DNA of 64,000 nucleotides. Source: Rheinheimera aquimaris. Its GTDB lineage: Bacteria; Pseudomonadota; Gammaproteobacteria; Enterobacterales; Alteromonadaceae. This document shows positions 16,257 through 25,801 of this stretch, in pieces. The notes beneath the pieces were generated by a model. That model was not told where the DNA came from, did not search any database, and was given only the letters and a program-made list of their open reading frames with translations. Within the stretch, counting starts at the first letter, position 1, and each line of letters begins with the position of its first letter. The DNA is taken from NCBI RefSeq assembly GCF_020531985.1, contig NZ_JAJAVQ010000004.1, positions 1-64,000 of the forward strand, in the 5' to 3' direction. The position numbers were made by a program, and so were the translations under genes.

Positions 16257-18932
16257 ATGACAGCAATAAATATGACGCCTAGTCGTGTATATACCGCGAT
16301 GTTGATGGCCGGTGCGGTGGCGGTTTCCACGCAAGCGAAGGCGCAAGACAGTGAGCCAGTTGAACGTATTCAAATTACCGGCTCAAAAATTAAACGTACC
16401 GATATTGAAACAGCTAGTCCAGTATCGGTTATATCCTCAGCTGATATCAGTGCATCAGGTATTACTAATGTAGAAAACCTGCTGCAGGAAATGTCTTTTT
16501 CAGCTGGTGTGGCTGGTAACGCTACCAACGCTTACTGGACCAGTGGTGGTTATGGTACCGCGCAGGTCAATTTACGTGGCCTGGGTATAAAGCGTACTCT
16601 GGTATTGTTAAATGGCCGTCGCGTCGTCGGCGGAGGTACTGGTGCCAATAGTTCGGTCGATTTGAATATGATCCCGACATCAATGATTGAGCGAATTGAA
16701 GTTTTAAAAGACGGCGCATCGGCTGTATATGGTGCCGATGCGGTGGCCGGTGTGGTGAATATAATCACCAAAAAAGAGTTCAGCGGCGCTGAGCTAAACG
16801 TGAAGGCTGGTATGTCGGATAAGGGCGATGCTGAAAATCAGGATTTGAGCCTGACACTGGGCGGCGAATTTGACAAGGGTAATGTGGTTGTAAATTTGAG
16901 TTACAACAACACGTCTGCGGTGCGTCAATCTGATCGTATTGCATGCTCAAAGTACGGTACAGAAGATGGCACTTTTGAGTGTTTTGGCAGCACCACCAGC
17001 GAAGGTGGTCGTGCGTTATTGGCTGACGGAACTCAGGTTCAGTTTAACTTGGATCCAGATACCGCCACGAACGGTAACAACTATGGCCCTTATAACAGTG
17101 CAATACACAGTTTTAACTCCATTCCTTATCTCAATGCTGTCAGCCCAATGGAGCGGATAAATATATCCAGCTTTGCTAACTACAACATTAATGACTCGGT
17201 GCAGCTGTTTGTAGAAGCAAGTTACGCTAACCGGCAGGGGGAGCAAATCGTTACACCGAGGAATGGTTTCGCTGGTATCAAAGTCGATGCCGATTTTCAA
17301 TACAACCCTACCGGTCAGGATCTAGAGTTTTTACGTCGGCGTAATACCGAACTGGGCGCGCCTTATTTTTTCCAGGAAACTAATACTGTTCGGGTTGTAA
17401 CGGGGCTAACCGGTGTATTAAGCAATGGCTGGGAGTGGGACTTATCTTATAACTATGGCCGCAATACTGGTACTGATGGCTGGACCTTTGATATTGACCC
17501 AGACCGAGCTGCACAAACTTTAGATGATAGCATTTGCACCTATGACAACAGCAATGGTATTCCTTGTGGTGACTGGTTCGGGAAAAACGAGCTGACGCAA
17601 GACGTTATTGATTACGTAAAATACCGCCGTGAAGGAACCGGTGGCAATGAAATGCGTGTCTGGTCTGCAAATATGAATGGTTATTTATATGAGCTACCAG
17701 CAGGCGGTCTAGGTTTTGCTATCGGTGCTGAAAGTCGAACAGAAAAAGGATGGCGAGATCCCGATTCCACGGTACTGCGTAACGGATTAGAGGATCCCAT
17801 CAGCGGAAGTTATGATGTCAATGAAATTTTTGGTGAGTTATCCGTCCCTCTGCTGGCCAATGAGTTTTTGGTTAAACAGTTATCAGTTGAACTAGCTGCA
17901 CGATACTCCGATTACAACACAGCAGGCGCGGAAACGACTTACAAAATGGGTTTAACATGGAGTGTGAACGACAGCCTGATGCTGCGTGCTGTGCGTTCAA
18001 CAGCGTTTCGTGCACCAGTGATTACTGAGCTCTTCGGCGGTACCAATGGCGAAAACCTACGCACGATAGACCCTTGTGAAAATGCTACCGGCGCGATAGC
18101 TACAAACTGCCAGGCGGCAGGTGTACCCGCAGATTTTGTACAGGACGGCACGACAATTCTGACCAGTGTTGGCGGCAACCCCAAACTGGAACCGGAAACG
18201 GCTGACACTACCACAGTAGGTATCGTGTGGCAGCCTGAATTCCTTGAAGGTTTTTCTGCGACGATAGATTACTTCGATATTAGAATTGACGAAGCTATTA
18301 CATCTGTTAATGGTTCCGATATGCTGCGGTTATGCTATGAAGACCCTATCGGTAACGCGAAGTTCTGCGATACCTTTACCCGGCATCCGGTAACTCACCA
18401 GGTTAATGAGTTGAATCAGCGCCCGGTGAATGCTGCGGTAGAAACTGTCAGCGGTGTTGACCTTAACACGGTATACAAATTTAACCTTTTTGGTTTGAGC
18501 AGCCGAGCGACTTTAGACATCACCCGTTTGCTAAAACATGAAAGCACTCCATTCCAAGGCCAACCTACTATCGACAAAGTAGGTTTTATTACTGAGGACC
18601 AAGGAAGTTACACTGAATGGCGTAGTAATTTTAGCTACAGCGTGATGACAGATGACTGGTCAGCAAGCTATTCCTTGCGTTATATCGGCAGTGCAGATGA
18701 TGTCAATGGTACTGATTCCGACCCACTTGGTAAATCTGTCGGTTCAGTTACCTATTCCGATATATCAGCTTCATGGTACTACAGTGATGCGTTAACATTT
18801 AGCCTGGGTGTCGACAACATTTTCGACAAAAAAGCACCGTATCTGACGTCATGGAACGATGCCAACACTGACGTTATGACATATGATCTTTTAGGACGCC
18901 GCGGCTTCATCCGCGCCACCTACCAGTTCTAA
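16257..18932 (+). CDS. TonB-dependent outer-membrane receptor
   Basis: 891 residues. A signal peptide (about 1-29, ending AKA) is followed by the TonB box region VERIQITGSKIKR, which is typical of large Alteromonadales/Xanthomonadales receptors. The plug domain (about 50-170) holds VNLRGLGIKRTLVLLNGRRV and IPTSMIERIEVLKDGASAVY, then GADAVAGVVNIITKK. The rest is the beta barrel, ending in FIRATYQF with the terminal Phe needed for barrel assembly. CAGGAGA precedes the ATG. It is controlled by the divergent GntR regulator and precedes two PepSY membrane proteins, one carrying a flavin/ferredoxin reductase, so the substrate may be a metal chelate reduced after uptake. A catabolic substrate is equally possible. 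Confidence 0.92.
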   Translation: MTAINMTPSRVYTAMLMAGAVAVSTQAKAQDSEPVERIQITGSKIKRTDIETASPVSVISSADISASGITNVENLLQEMSFSAGVAGNATNAYWTSGGYGTAQVNLRGLGIKRTLVLLNGRRVVGGGTGANSSVDLNMIPTSMIERIEVLKDGASAVYGADAVAGVVNIITKKEFSGAELNVKAGMSDKGDAENQDLSLTLGGEFDKGNVVVNLSYNNTSAVRQSDRIACSKYGTEDGTFECFGSTTSEGGRALLADGTQVQFNLDPDTATNGNNYGPYNSAIHSFNSIPYLNAVSPMERINISSFANYNINDSVQLFVEASYANRQGEQIVTPRNGFAGIKVDADFQYNPTGQDLEFLRRRNTELGAPYFFQETNTVRVVTGLTGVLSNGWEWDLSYNYGRNTGTDGWTFDIDPDRAAQTLDDSICTYDNSNGIPCGDWFGKNELTQDVIDYVKYRREGTGGNEMRVWSANMNGYLYELPAGGLGFAIGAESRTEKGWRDPDSTVLRNGLEDPISGSYDVNEIFGELSVPLLANEFLVKQLSVELAARYSDYNTAGAETTYKMGLTWSVNDSLMLRAVRSTAFRAPVITELFGGTNGENLRTIDPCENATGAIATNCQAAGVPADFVQDGTTILTSVGGNPKLEPETADTTTVGIVWQPEFLEGFSATIDYFDIRIDEAITSVNGSDMLRLCYEDPIGNAKFCDTFTRHPVTHQVNELNQRPVNAAVETVSGVDLNTVYKFNLFGLSSRATLDITRLLKHESTPFQGQPTIDKVGFITEDQGSYTEWRSNFSYSVMTDDWSASYSLRYIGSADDVNGTDSDPLGKSVGSVTYSDISASWYYSDALTFSLGVDNIFDKKAPYLTSWNDANTDVMTYDLLGRRGFIRATYQF

Positions 18933-18948
18933 GTCATTGTTAACCGGT

Positions 18949-18998
18949 AGCACCTGAGTGGAATGCTTGTATACCATTCCACTCAGGTGCTTACTTTA
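18949..18998 (+). terminator. Strong terminator after the TonB receptor
   Basis: A perfect 17-bp stem (18949-18965 with 18975-18991) has a 9-base loop and is followed by TACTTTATT. It probably separates the receptor transcript from the PepSY genes, or limits read-through into them. Confidence 0.8.
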
Positions 18999-19092
18999 TT
19001 CAATAGTAAAAATCAATGAGTTGAACGGAACGAATGGTTTCATGTGCAGTTACTAAGCTGCTGTGTGAACCAGCCGCACTAGAGGGCTGATA

Positions 19093-19851
19093 ATGAATAA
19101 ATCAATGCGGCTGCTGAAAATCAGCAGAAAATACCATAAATGGCTGATGGCGTTTATTGGCCTGCAGTTTATGGTTTGGTCGGTAACCGGGGCCTATATG
19201 GTGTTTTTGGATATTGATTATATCCATGGCGATACTTTGGTTAATAATGAACAGGATAAAATCGATCCACAGCAGGTCACCTACTCACTGCAAAGTTTGT
19301 TACAACACTATCCGCAGGCAAAAGCCATTTCCTTGGGGCGTTATCTGGATAAGGTTGTATATCGTTTTACACTGGAAGAACAAAAGTTAGCCATTGATGC
19401 CAGTAGCGGCGCTGTAATGCCGCCGTTAGACCAGGCTCAGGCAGAAAAAGCTGCCCGCTTCTATTATAGCGGTGCAGGCACAGTCGAAAGTGCTGAGTTG
19501 ATAAGTGAAAACGCCCCGTTTGAGCTCAATCCTGCGGTCATGCCAGCTTGGAGGGTAAATTTCACGGACTTCGGCGCCCCGGCAATTTATGTGTCTGCTG
19601 AGACGGGATTATTGGTTGGTAAACGGCATAGTTTCTGGCGCCTGTTTGACTGGATGTTCCGCTTTCATGTGATGGATTATGACGATGGTGCAGATATTGA
19701 TAACAGCCTGTTGTTCTGGTTCACCATGTTAGGCATTTTAGCCTCGGTACTGGGACTAGTGCTGGCCTATTTCCGCGTGTTTCGCAAAGCAGATGAAGCA
19801 TTACTTGCTCCTGATAGCAATGACAGTCACGTAGCAGGAGTAGCACGATGA
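19093..19851 (+). CDS. PepSY-domain membrane protein
   Basis: 252 residues with an N-terminal membrane helix (MAFIGLQFMVWSVTGAYMVF, about 16-35), a periplasmic domain of PepSY character (about 40-200) and a second helix near 210-230 (FWFTMLGILASVLGLVLAYF). The opening RKYHKWLMAFIG, with its conserved His, is shared with the next gene product (RKIHKWASVIVG), so the two are paralogous halves of a membrane unit. Its stop overlaps the next start (ATGA), which indicates co-translation. PepSY membrane proteins of this kind accompany iron-chelate receptors and are thought to help reduce the metal. No catalytic cofactor site is present in this subunit. Confidence 0.82.
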   Translation: MNKSMRLLKISRKYHKWLMAFIGLQFMVWSVTGAYMVFLDIDYIHGDTLVNNEQDKIDPQQVTYSLQSLLQHYPQAKAISLGRYLDKVVYRFTLEEQKLAIDASSGAVMPPLDQAQAEKAARFYYSGAGTVESAELISENAPFELNPAVMPAWRVNFTDFGAPAIYVSAETGLLVGKRHSFWRLFDWMFRFHVMDYDDGADIDNSLLFWFTMLGILASVLGLVLAYFRVFRKADEALLAPDSNDSHVAGVAR

Positions 19852-21695
19852 ATTTGGTCAGAAAAATCCATAAATGGGCCTCCGTTATCGTCGGTGTTCA
19901 GTTTCTTATCTGGCTGGGTAGTGGCATGTACTTCAACTTTATGGATCATACCAAAGCGGCAGGACACACTTACAAAGTGCATCAGCATCCGTCGCTGGCC
20001 TGGAATACGCTGGCGTTGCAGGAGCCAGCCGACGTGCTACGGCAATATGCACCCAGCACCACGCTGTCGTTAATTGAGTTAGCGCAAAAACCCTATTATT
20101 TGCTTAACCATCAGCGCGGTTTGTACGCTAACTTTGTCAACAAACACAGTTTGGTCGATGCGCGGACAGGTTTGCCAGTGACGCTCGATGTTGATTTTGC
20201 CAGACAGTTGGCCAGTGCATCATATAACGGGCCGGGAGAAATTGTGTCTGCAACATTGCTGCAGCCACCGATTGCCGATTTGCTCAAACAAAAGAATCCA
20301 GTGTGGCAGGTTAACTTTGCCGATGAAATTAACACCAGCGTTTATGTTGAAGCCGACTCAGGCCGTATTGCCGGTCACAGTGATGATGATAAACGCCTGG
20401 CCGACTTTTTCCTGAAACTGCATTTTATGGATTATGCCAATGAAGGCAGTTTTAACAGCGCGCTAATGATGGTGTTTGCCTTTATTGCCCTATGGCTTAG
20501 CGGTACAGGTCTAGTCTGGACCATAGATCTGGCTCTACGCGGCCAGTATAAAATTAAGCTGTTTGCTCGCAAAACCACCGTTAAGTTATTTGACCGTAAC
20601 CAAAAAAGTCTGGGACAGGTGGCTTTTTCCAATCATAAAAATTTATTAGATGGTTTGGTTGAGCACAATATTATCTTGCCTTCAACATGTGGCGGTGGCG
20701 GTACCTGTGGTCGATGCCGCATTATGATAAATCAAAATGTTAAATCTACCGCCGCGGATCTTCAGCATTTTAGTGGCTTCGAACTAGAACAGGGTTACCG
20801 GTTGGCTTGTCAGCACTTCAGTGATGATGTTGAACATATGACATTAATGGACATAACTGATGCGAAGAAGTACCAGTTGGAATTAGTTAGCAGTAAATTT
20901 TTAAGCCCTTTTATTAAAGAGTTGCGCTTTACTACTCAATCGAAGATTCCTATGCGATATAAAGCTGGTGCATTTATGCGCTTCTTTATCCCTAAGGCAA
21001 GTGGCTGTTCGGTACCCTTGGATGTGCCTGAGTTGCTACAACAGGACTGGCAGCATATTGACCGATTAAACTATCAACACGGTGCCTGTAGCAGGAGCTA
21101 TTCCTTGGCTGGCATAGATGATACGACAAACGAGTTAGTGTTTGTCATTAAACTACAAAGTGCTAAGAACCCGTCCGTACTACCCGGTATCGGTTCGAAC
21201 TATCTGGGTAACTTACGCATTGGCGACCGGGTTGAGGCCTTGGGGCCTTTTGAAGAGTTTTACGCTAGCCCCGGTAGCGATAAGACAATGGTACTGGTTG
21301 GCGCAGGTTCAGGCATGGCGCCACTTAAAGCGCTGATCGAAGAACAGTTAGCACTGCATCGGAATAATAAAGGTGATAAGCCACCACGCCCGCTGCATTT
21401 CTTTTACGGCGCTCGCAACGAAAATGATGTGATTTACGTTGATTACTTTTATGAGTTGGCGAAGCAGTATCCGCATTTTCATTACTACCCGGTGTTGTCA
21501 CGACCGGACAAAGGCTGGCTGGGTGCGACTGGCTATGCTCAGCACGTGCTGGCGTTAAACTGGCAGAATGTGGTTGAGCAAGGTGAACCTGAGTTTTATT
21601 TGTGTGGGCCTAAAGGCTTAATGGATGACACTATTCGGTTGCTGCGCGACAAAGGTGTGCCAGAAAGTAATATTGCCTTTGATGAATTTAGCTAG
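19848..21695 (+). CDS. PepSY membrane protein fused to an NqrF-like flavin reductase
   Basis: 615 residues. Residues 1-235 are a PepSY unit with two membrane helices, like the preceding gene. Then comes a plant-type [2Fe-2S] domain with CGGGGTCGRC near 280-290 and the last cysteine in LACQ near 319. An FAD-binding barrel follows (RSYSLAG), and an NAD(P)-binding domain with GAGSGMAPLKALIEE, FFYGARNENDVIY and EFYLCGPKGLM. The order ferredoxin-FAD-NAD matches NqrF and related oxidoreductases. The enzyme would pass electrons from cytoplasmic NADH to a periplasmic or membrane acceptor, perhaps a ferric chelate imported by the upstream receptor. The acceptor is inferred. The start overlaps the preceding gene by four bases. 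Confidence 0.88.
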   Translation: MNLVRKIHKWASVIVGVQFLIWLGSGMYFNFMDHTKAAGHTYKVHQHPSLAWNTLALQEPADVLRQYAPSTTLSLIELAQKPYYLLNHQRGLYANFVNKHSLVDARTGLPVTLDVDFARQLASASYNGPGEIVSATLLQPPIADLLKQKNPVWQVNFADEINTSVYVEADSGRIAGHSDDDKRLADFFLKLHFMDYANEGSFNSALMMVFAFIALWLSGTGLVWTIDLALRGQYKIKLFARKTTVKLFDRNQKSLGQVAFSNHKNLLDGLVEHNIILPSTCGGGGTCGRCRIMINQNVKSTAADLQHFSGFELEQGYRLACQHFSDDVEHMTLMDITDAKKYQLELVSSKFLSPFIKELRFTTQSKIPMRYKAGAFMRFFIPKASGCSVPLDVPELLQQDWQHIDRLNYQHGACSRSYSLAGIDDTTNELVFVIKLQSAKNPSVLPGIGSNYLGNLRIGDRVEALGPFEEFYASPGSDKTMVLVGAGSGMAPLKALIEEQLALHRNNKGDKPPRPLHFFYGARNENDVIYVDYFYELAKQYPHFHYYPVLSRPDKGWLGATGYAQHVLALNWQNVVEQGEPEFYLCGPKGLMDDTIRLLRDKGVPESNIAFDEFS

Positions 21696-21704
21696 CTAAA
21701 ACGG

Positions 21705-21736
21705 AACTGCGTGGGACGATTCCGCGCAGTTTTTAC
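21705..21736 (+). terminator. Terminator after the PepSY-reductase gene
   Basis: AACTGCG and CGCAGTT pair (21705-21711 with 21725-21731), extended by partial GG/CC pairing, and are followed by TTTTACTTT. It is ten bases after the stop and lies between convergent genes. Confidence 0.7.
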
Positions 21737-21749
21737 TTTGAAGCTGTGA

Positions 21750-23156
21750 TCAGGCTGTTTTAAGACTGATCACAAAACGCGTGCTCTCCAGATCTGATTC
21801 GACATTAATTTGTCCTTCGTGTGCTTCCACAATGGCTTTGGTAATAGCCAACCCTAAACCGGCACCTTCACTATGCCGTTGCCTTGATTGATCTGCACGA
21901 TAAAAGCGCTCAAATAAATACGGTAAATGTTCCGGAGGAATAGGCGGTCCAGGATTTTCGACGCTGATAGTGATCGAGTCTGGTGATGCCAGTGCTGTTG
22001 TTACTGTAATGTTTTGGCTCTGAGCAGTGTATCTCAATGCGTTTGACAGCAGATTGGTTAAAGCATGTCGCAGTAAGGTGCGATCAGCCTGCACCAAAAT
22101 TACCGGACCGGAAAAATGCAAACTAACACCAGACTCTTCAGCAAGGGCTTCAAAAAAGTCAAAAATCGCCTGAATTTCGTCCGCCAGATTTAACGTTTGC
22201 TTTTGCAGTGTGAGTAAACCGTTCTGGCTTTTCGCTAACCACAACATATCGCTTATCATTTTATTCAGCCGCTCCAGCTCCTCCAGATTGGAGAACAGCA
22301 GATTCTGGTACTCGTCGGCGCTGCGCGCGCGCGATAAACTAACCTGGGTTTGCGTGATCATATTGGTCAGCGGTGTTCGTAGCTCATGCGCAATATCGGC
22401 ACTAAAGTGCGACAGCTTGGTAAACCCTTGCTCCAGCCGGTCTAACATCAGATTAAAAGACTGCACCATATGCCGCAGCTCGGCCGGGACCTCGCCCGGT
22501 GATAAGCGAATATCCAGTTTATTGGTTTGAATATCACGCATTTGCGCGCTTAAACCCCGAAGTGGGTTTAGCCCCTGGTGCACTGCAAGCCAGGCCGCCA
22601 GTAGAGTAAGCAGGGCGGAGCCAAGTAAAATCAGCCCCAGGCTACGCTGTAACTGCTGCAAGAAATGTTCATGAAAACTGATGTCGATAGCGGCAATCAC
22701 CTGATACTGCTGATCTGCCGTGGTGAAAAGGCTGAACACGCCGCGATAGGCTTTGCCGTCCAGCTGCCAATTGTGGATGGCTTTGGCATTATAGTCGGCA
22801 CTGGCCGGGGTATTGGCCGCTAGCAAGCTTAAATCAATGTCGGCGTTACGGTAGACTAAGCGGTTCTGGCTATCCATCACCTGATAGTAAACACCGTGAT
22901 GGCCCGATACCGCTTTGGAGAGCGTCTGCGCCGGCTGTTGCTGGCCGTTCTGCCCGGCAGTCATCGTGTGCTCAACCGCATGCAGGATCACAGCTAATTC
23001 GTCGACATCCTGCTCGATAAAGTGATGTTCGACTGAGCTCAGTAGCAATTGCTGCACGAAAAACAGGCAGATCGAAATAGTCAGCGCGACGAAAAGGACC
23101 ACGCGAACGGTGATCGACAGGGGGCGTGTGCCAGCGTTATGCATCAGATTGCTCAT
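21750..23156 (-). CDS. cusS: Heavy-metal sensor histidine kinase, CusS/CopS type
   Basis: 468 residues. Membrane helices are at about 16-36 and 172-192, with a periplasmic sensor between them. The HAMP region (about 193-245) is followed by the phosphoacceptor His257 in [13 protein letters not shown]. The ATPase has LLSNALRY (N box), [12 protein letters not shown] and GAGLGLAI (G box). The layout matches the CusS/IrlB copper/silver kinase group. The start overlaps the end of the response regulator gene by 20 bases, as usual for cusRS pairs. With the regulator it should sense periplasmic copper and turn on the divergent copABCD operon. Confidence 0.9.
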   Translation of the reverse strand: MSNLMHNAGTRPLSITVRVVLFVALTISICLFFVQQLLLSSVEHHFIEQDVDELAVILHAVEHTMTAGQNGQQQPAQTLSKAVSGHHGVYYQVMDSQNRLVYRNADIDLSLLAANTPASADYNAKAIHNWQLDGKAYRGVFSLFTTADQQYQVIAAIDISFHEHFLQQLQRSLGLILLGSALLTLLAAWLAVHQGLNPLRGLSAQMRDIQTNKLDIRLSPGEVPAELRHMVQSFNLMLDRLEQGFTKLSHFSADIAHELRTPLTNMITQTQVSLSRARSADEYQNLLFSNLEELERLNKMISDMLWLAKSQNGLLTLQKQTLNLADEIQAIFDFFEALAEESGVSLHFSGPVILVQADRTLLRHALTNLLSNALRYTAQSQNITVTTALASPDSITISVENPGPPIPPEHLPYLFERFYRADQSRQRHSEGAGLGLAITKAIVEAHEGQINVESDLESTRFVISLKTA

Positions 23157-23823
23157 CGTCCAGTTTATAGCCCATACCGCGCACGGTATGGATCAGTTTT
23201 GCCGCAAAGCCGTCATCAATTTTGCCGCGCAAGCGGCGAATAGCAACGTCAATCACATTGGTGTCGCTGTCAAAATTCATATCCCATACCTGCGAGGCGA
23301 TTAACGAGCGCGGCAGAACTTCACCACGGCGGCGCATCAGCAGTTCAAGCAAGCTAAATTCCTGATTACTCAGCGCTATTTTGGCACCGCTACGACTAGC
23401 TTTACGCTTAGCAATATCCAGTTGTAAATCGGCAACCTGTAATAATTCTGACTGCGGTGCGGCCTGACCACGCCGTAGCAGGGTTCTGACCCGTGCCAGC
23501 ACCTCTGAGAAAGCAAAGGGTTTGATCAGGTAGTCGTCGGCGCCAAGCTCCAGGCCTTTCACCCTGTCGTCGACGCTGTCGCGGGCCGACAGAAATAGTA
23601 CCGGCGTATGGTTATGATTTTCTCTTAGCGCCTGAACAATACGTAAGCCGCTGACGTCCGGCAGCATCACATCCAGCATGATTAAATCGAAATCTTCTGT
23701 CATCGCCAGATGATGACCGTCCAGGCCATTTCTGACCAGTGACACCTGAAAACCGGCTTCGCTCAGGCCTTGCTTTAAATAGTCACCGGTTTTTTGTTCA
23801 TCTTCTACAATCAGCAAACGCAC
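23137..23823 (-). CDS. cusR: Copper response regulator, CusR/CopR type
   Basis: 228 residues when started at the GTG at 23823, which has GGGGAG six bases upstream; a longer ATG start at 23841 adds six residues. The receiver domain has the acidic pair Glu-Asp in LLIVEDEQ, phosphoacceptor Asp51 ([10 protein letters not shown]) and Lys in LIKPFAFSE. The C-terminal OmpR-type winged helix ends in [16 protein letters not shown] and [10 protein letters not shown]. It should bind the ATTACAA-CT-TTGTCAT box between this gene and copA. OmpR/PhoB family membership is certain; copper specificity comes from the neighbours. Confidence 0.9.
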   Translation of the reverse strand: MRLLIVEDEQKTGDYLKQGLSEAGFQVSLVRNGLDGHHLAMTEDFDLIMLDVMLPDVSGLRIVQALRENHNHTPVLFLSARDSVDDRVKGLELGADDYLIKPFAFSEVLARVRTLLRRGQAAPQSELLQVADLQLDIAKRKASRSGAKIALSNQEFSLLELLMRRRGEVLPRSLIASQVWDMNFDSDTNVIDVAIRRLRGKIDDGFAAKLIHTVRGMGYKLDDEQSDA

Positions 23824-23903
23824 CTTGTTCTCCCCAAACATGGATCTGGCATAGCTCTGGCAGTATTACGCCATAAACCGCCGCACAGCAACATGACGCT
23901 AAG

Positions 23904-23919
23904 ATTACAACTTTGTCAT
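23904..23919. promoter_or_regulatory. CusR/CopR box in the copA promoter region
   Basis: ATTACAA-CT-TTGTCAT is an inverted repeat with a 2-base spacer and one mismatch from the known CusR box (ATGACAA-NN-TTGTCAT). It lies between the divergent cusR and copA genes, 71 bases before the copA start. Confidence 0.75.
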
Positions 23920-23989
23920 GTTCAGGTCATGCTGCTGACAGTTTCGCACACTACACTGCTTAGCATACAAAATGTATTGGAGGTTCCAG

Positions 23990-25801
23990 ATGACAAAAGC
24001 CAAAACCATGATGCCGCTATCTGTGTCACGGCGCCGGTTTGTGCAGGGGCTGGCGGTGGGAGGCGTGTTGGCAGGCTTTCCGCATATTGTCCGGGCGGGG
24101 AGCACTTTTAAAGACAATGCTTTTACCGGCTATGCCACTGAGCTAAGCGGCAAGGTGATTGATTTAACCATCGGCGAAGCACTGGTGAATTTTACCGGCA
24201 TGGTTAGCAAAGCCACCACCATCAACGGCTCGATACCGGCACCAACATTACGGTTGCGAGAAGGCGATGACGTGACCATACGGGTAACCAATACCTTATC
24301 TGTGCCAAGCTCAATTCACTGGCACGGTATCATTCTGCCGTACCAGATGGACGGCGTACCCGGCATGAGCTTCAGAGGCATTATGCCCGGTGAAACCTTT
24401 GTCTATCGTTTTACGCTAAAGCAAAGCGGTACTTACTGGTATCACTCGCACAGTGGCTTTCAGGAAATGACCGGCATGTATGGCGCGCTGATCATTGAGC
24501 CAAAAGAGCAGGATATTATCCAAGCTGACCGCGAATATGTGGTGCAACTATCTGACTGGACCGATGAAGACCCGCACACAGTGTTTCGCAAATTAAAAGT
24601 ACAAAGTGATTTGTACAATTTTAATCAGCCAACAGTGCAGGACATGCTGCGCGATATCACTGACAGAGGGCTGGACGCGGCGCTGGCGAAACGGCAGATG
24701 TGGCAGCAAATGCGGATGAACCCCACCGATCTGGCGGATATCTCCGCGGCCACTTTTACGTATTTAATGAATGGCAGTTCGCCGCTGGCAAACTGGCGCG
24801 GCCTATTTAAGCGCGGTGAGCGTGTGCGGCTGCGTTTTATCAATGGCTCCAGCAACAGCTTTTTTGATGTGCGTATTCCCGAGCTGAAAATGACTGTGGT
24901 GCAGGCTGACGGCCAGAATGTACACCCGGTAACGGTAGATGAGTTCCGCTTTGGCCCGGGCGAAACCTATGATGTTGTCGTCTCGCCGCAAAATGATGCC
25001 TACACCATTTTTGCCCAGAGCATGGACCGCAGTGGCTATGCCCGCGGTACCCTGGCCGTGGCCGAGAGCTTAAATGCACCGGTGCCTGCGCTGGATCCGG
25101 TGGAATGGCTGACGATGGCTGACATGATGGGCAATATGAACCATGGCGCAAGCGACAGCCACAGCCACGGCCACAGCGCGATGGCGCACGGCAATGGCGC
25201 GGAAGATCATAGCCAGCATGGTGCTATGGCTATCGATCACAGTCAGCATGGCCCGGCGGTGCCTTATGCCAAAGCCAGTTCAACTGTGCGTCATGCCAGC
25301 ACCGAGTATGGCCCGTCGGTGGATATGCGGGTGGATATGCCAAGAACCAACCTGGACGATCCGGGCATTGGTTTGCGCAATACCGGGCGGCGCGCGCTGA
25401 CCCTGGCCGATTTACATTCGCTGGACGGTATTATTGAGCCGGGCGGCCCGGAGGCGGAAATTGAGCTGCATCTGACCGGCAATATGGAGCGCTACACCTG
25501 GTCATTCGATGGCTTAGAGTTTAGTAAAAGCACACCGGTGCATATGAAGCACAATCAGCGTATCCGGGTGATCTTGCAAAACGACACCATGATGACCCAC
25601 CCGATGCATTTACACGGTATGTGGAGTGATCTGGAAAGTGACAACGGTGCCGTACAGGTACGCCGCCATACCATTCCGGTGCAACCGGCGCAGCGCATCA
25701 GCTTTTTAACCACGCCGCATGATGTCGGACGCTGGGCCTGGCATTGTCATTTATTGTTCCATATGGATGCGGGTATGTTCAGAGAAGTGGTGGTGTCATG
25801 A
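23990..25801 (+). CDS. copA: Copper resistance multicopper oxidase CopA
   Basis: 603 residues from the ATG at 23990, which has TGGAGG at the right spacing. A Tat signal is present (VSRRRFVQGLAVGG), so the enzyme is exported folded to the periplasm. The four copper-ligand motifs of multicopper oxidases are visible: HWHG, WYHSHSGF, HPMHLHG and WHCHLLFHMDAGM. A His/Met-rich insert (about residues 385-430, HGNGAEDHSQHGAM) is typical of CopA/PcoA. It oxidises Cu(I) and binds excess copper. It heads the copABCD operon; its stop overlaps the copB start (ATGA). It is distinct from the CPx ATPase at 31981-34350, which is also called copA in other species. Confidence 0.95.
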   Translation: MTKAKTMMPLSVSRRRFVQGLAVGGVLAGFPHIVRAGSTFKDNAFTGYATELSGKVIDLTIGEALVNFTGMVSKATTINGSIPAPTLRLREGDDVTIRVTNTLSVPSSIHWHGIILPYQMDGVPGMSFRGIMPGETFVYRFTLKQSGTYWYHSHSGFQEMTGMYGALIIEPKEQDIIQADREYVVQLSDWTDEDPHTVFRKLKVQSDLYNFNQPTVQDMLRDITDRGLDAALAKRQMWQQMRMNPTDLADISAATFTYLMNGSSPLANWRGLFKRGERVRLRFINGSSNSFFDVRIPELKMTVVQADGQNVHPVTVDEFRFGPGETYDVVVSPQNDAYTIFAQSMDRSGYARGTLAVAESLNAPVPALDPVEWLTMADMMGNMNHGASDSHSHGHSAMAHGNGAEDHSQHGAMAIDHSQHGPAVPYAKASSTVRHASTEYGPSVDMRVDMPRTNLDDPGIGLRNTGRRALTLADLHSLDGIIEPGGPEAEIELHLTGNMERYTWSFDGLEFSKSTPVHMKHNQRIRVILQNDTMMTHPMHLHGMWSDLESDNGAVQVRRHTIPVQPAQRISFLTTPHDVGRWAWHCHLLFHMDAGMFREVVVS

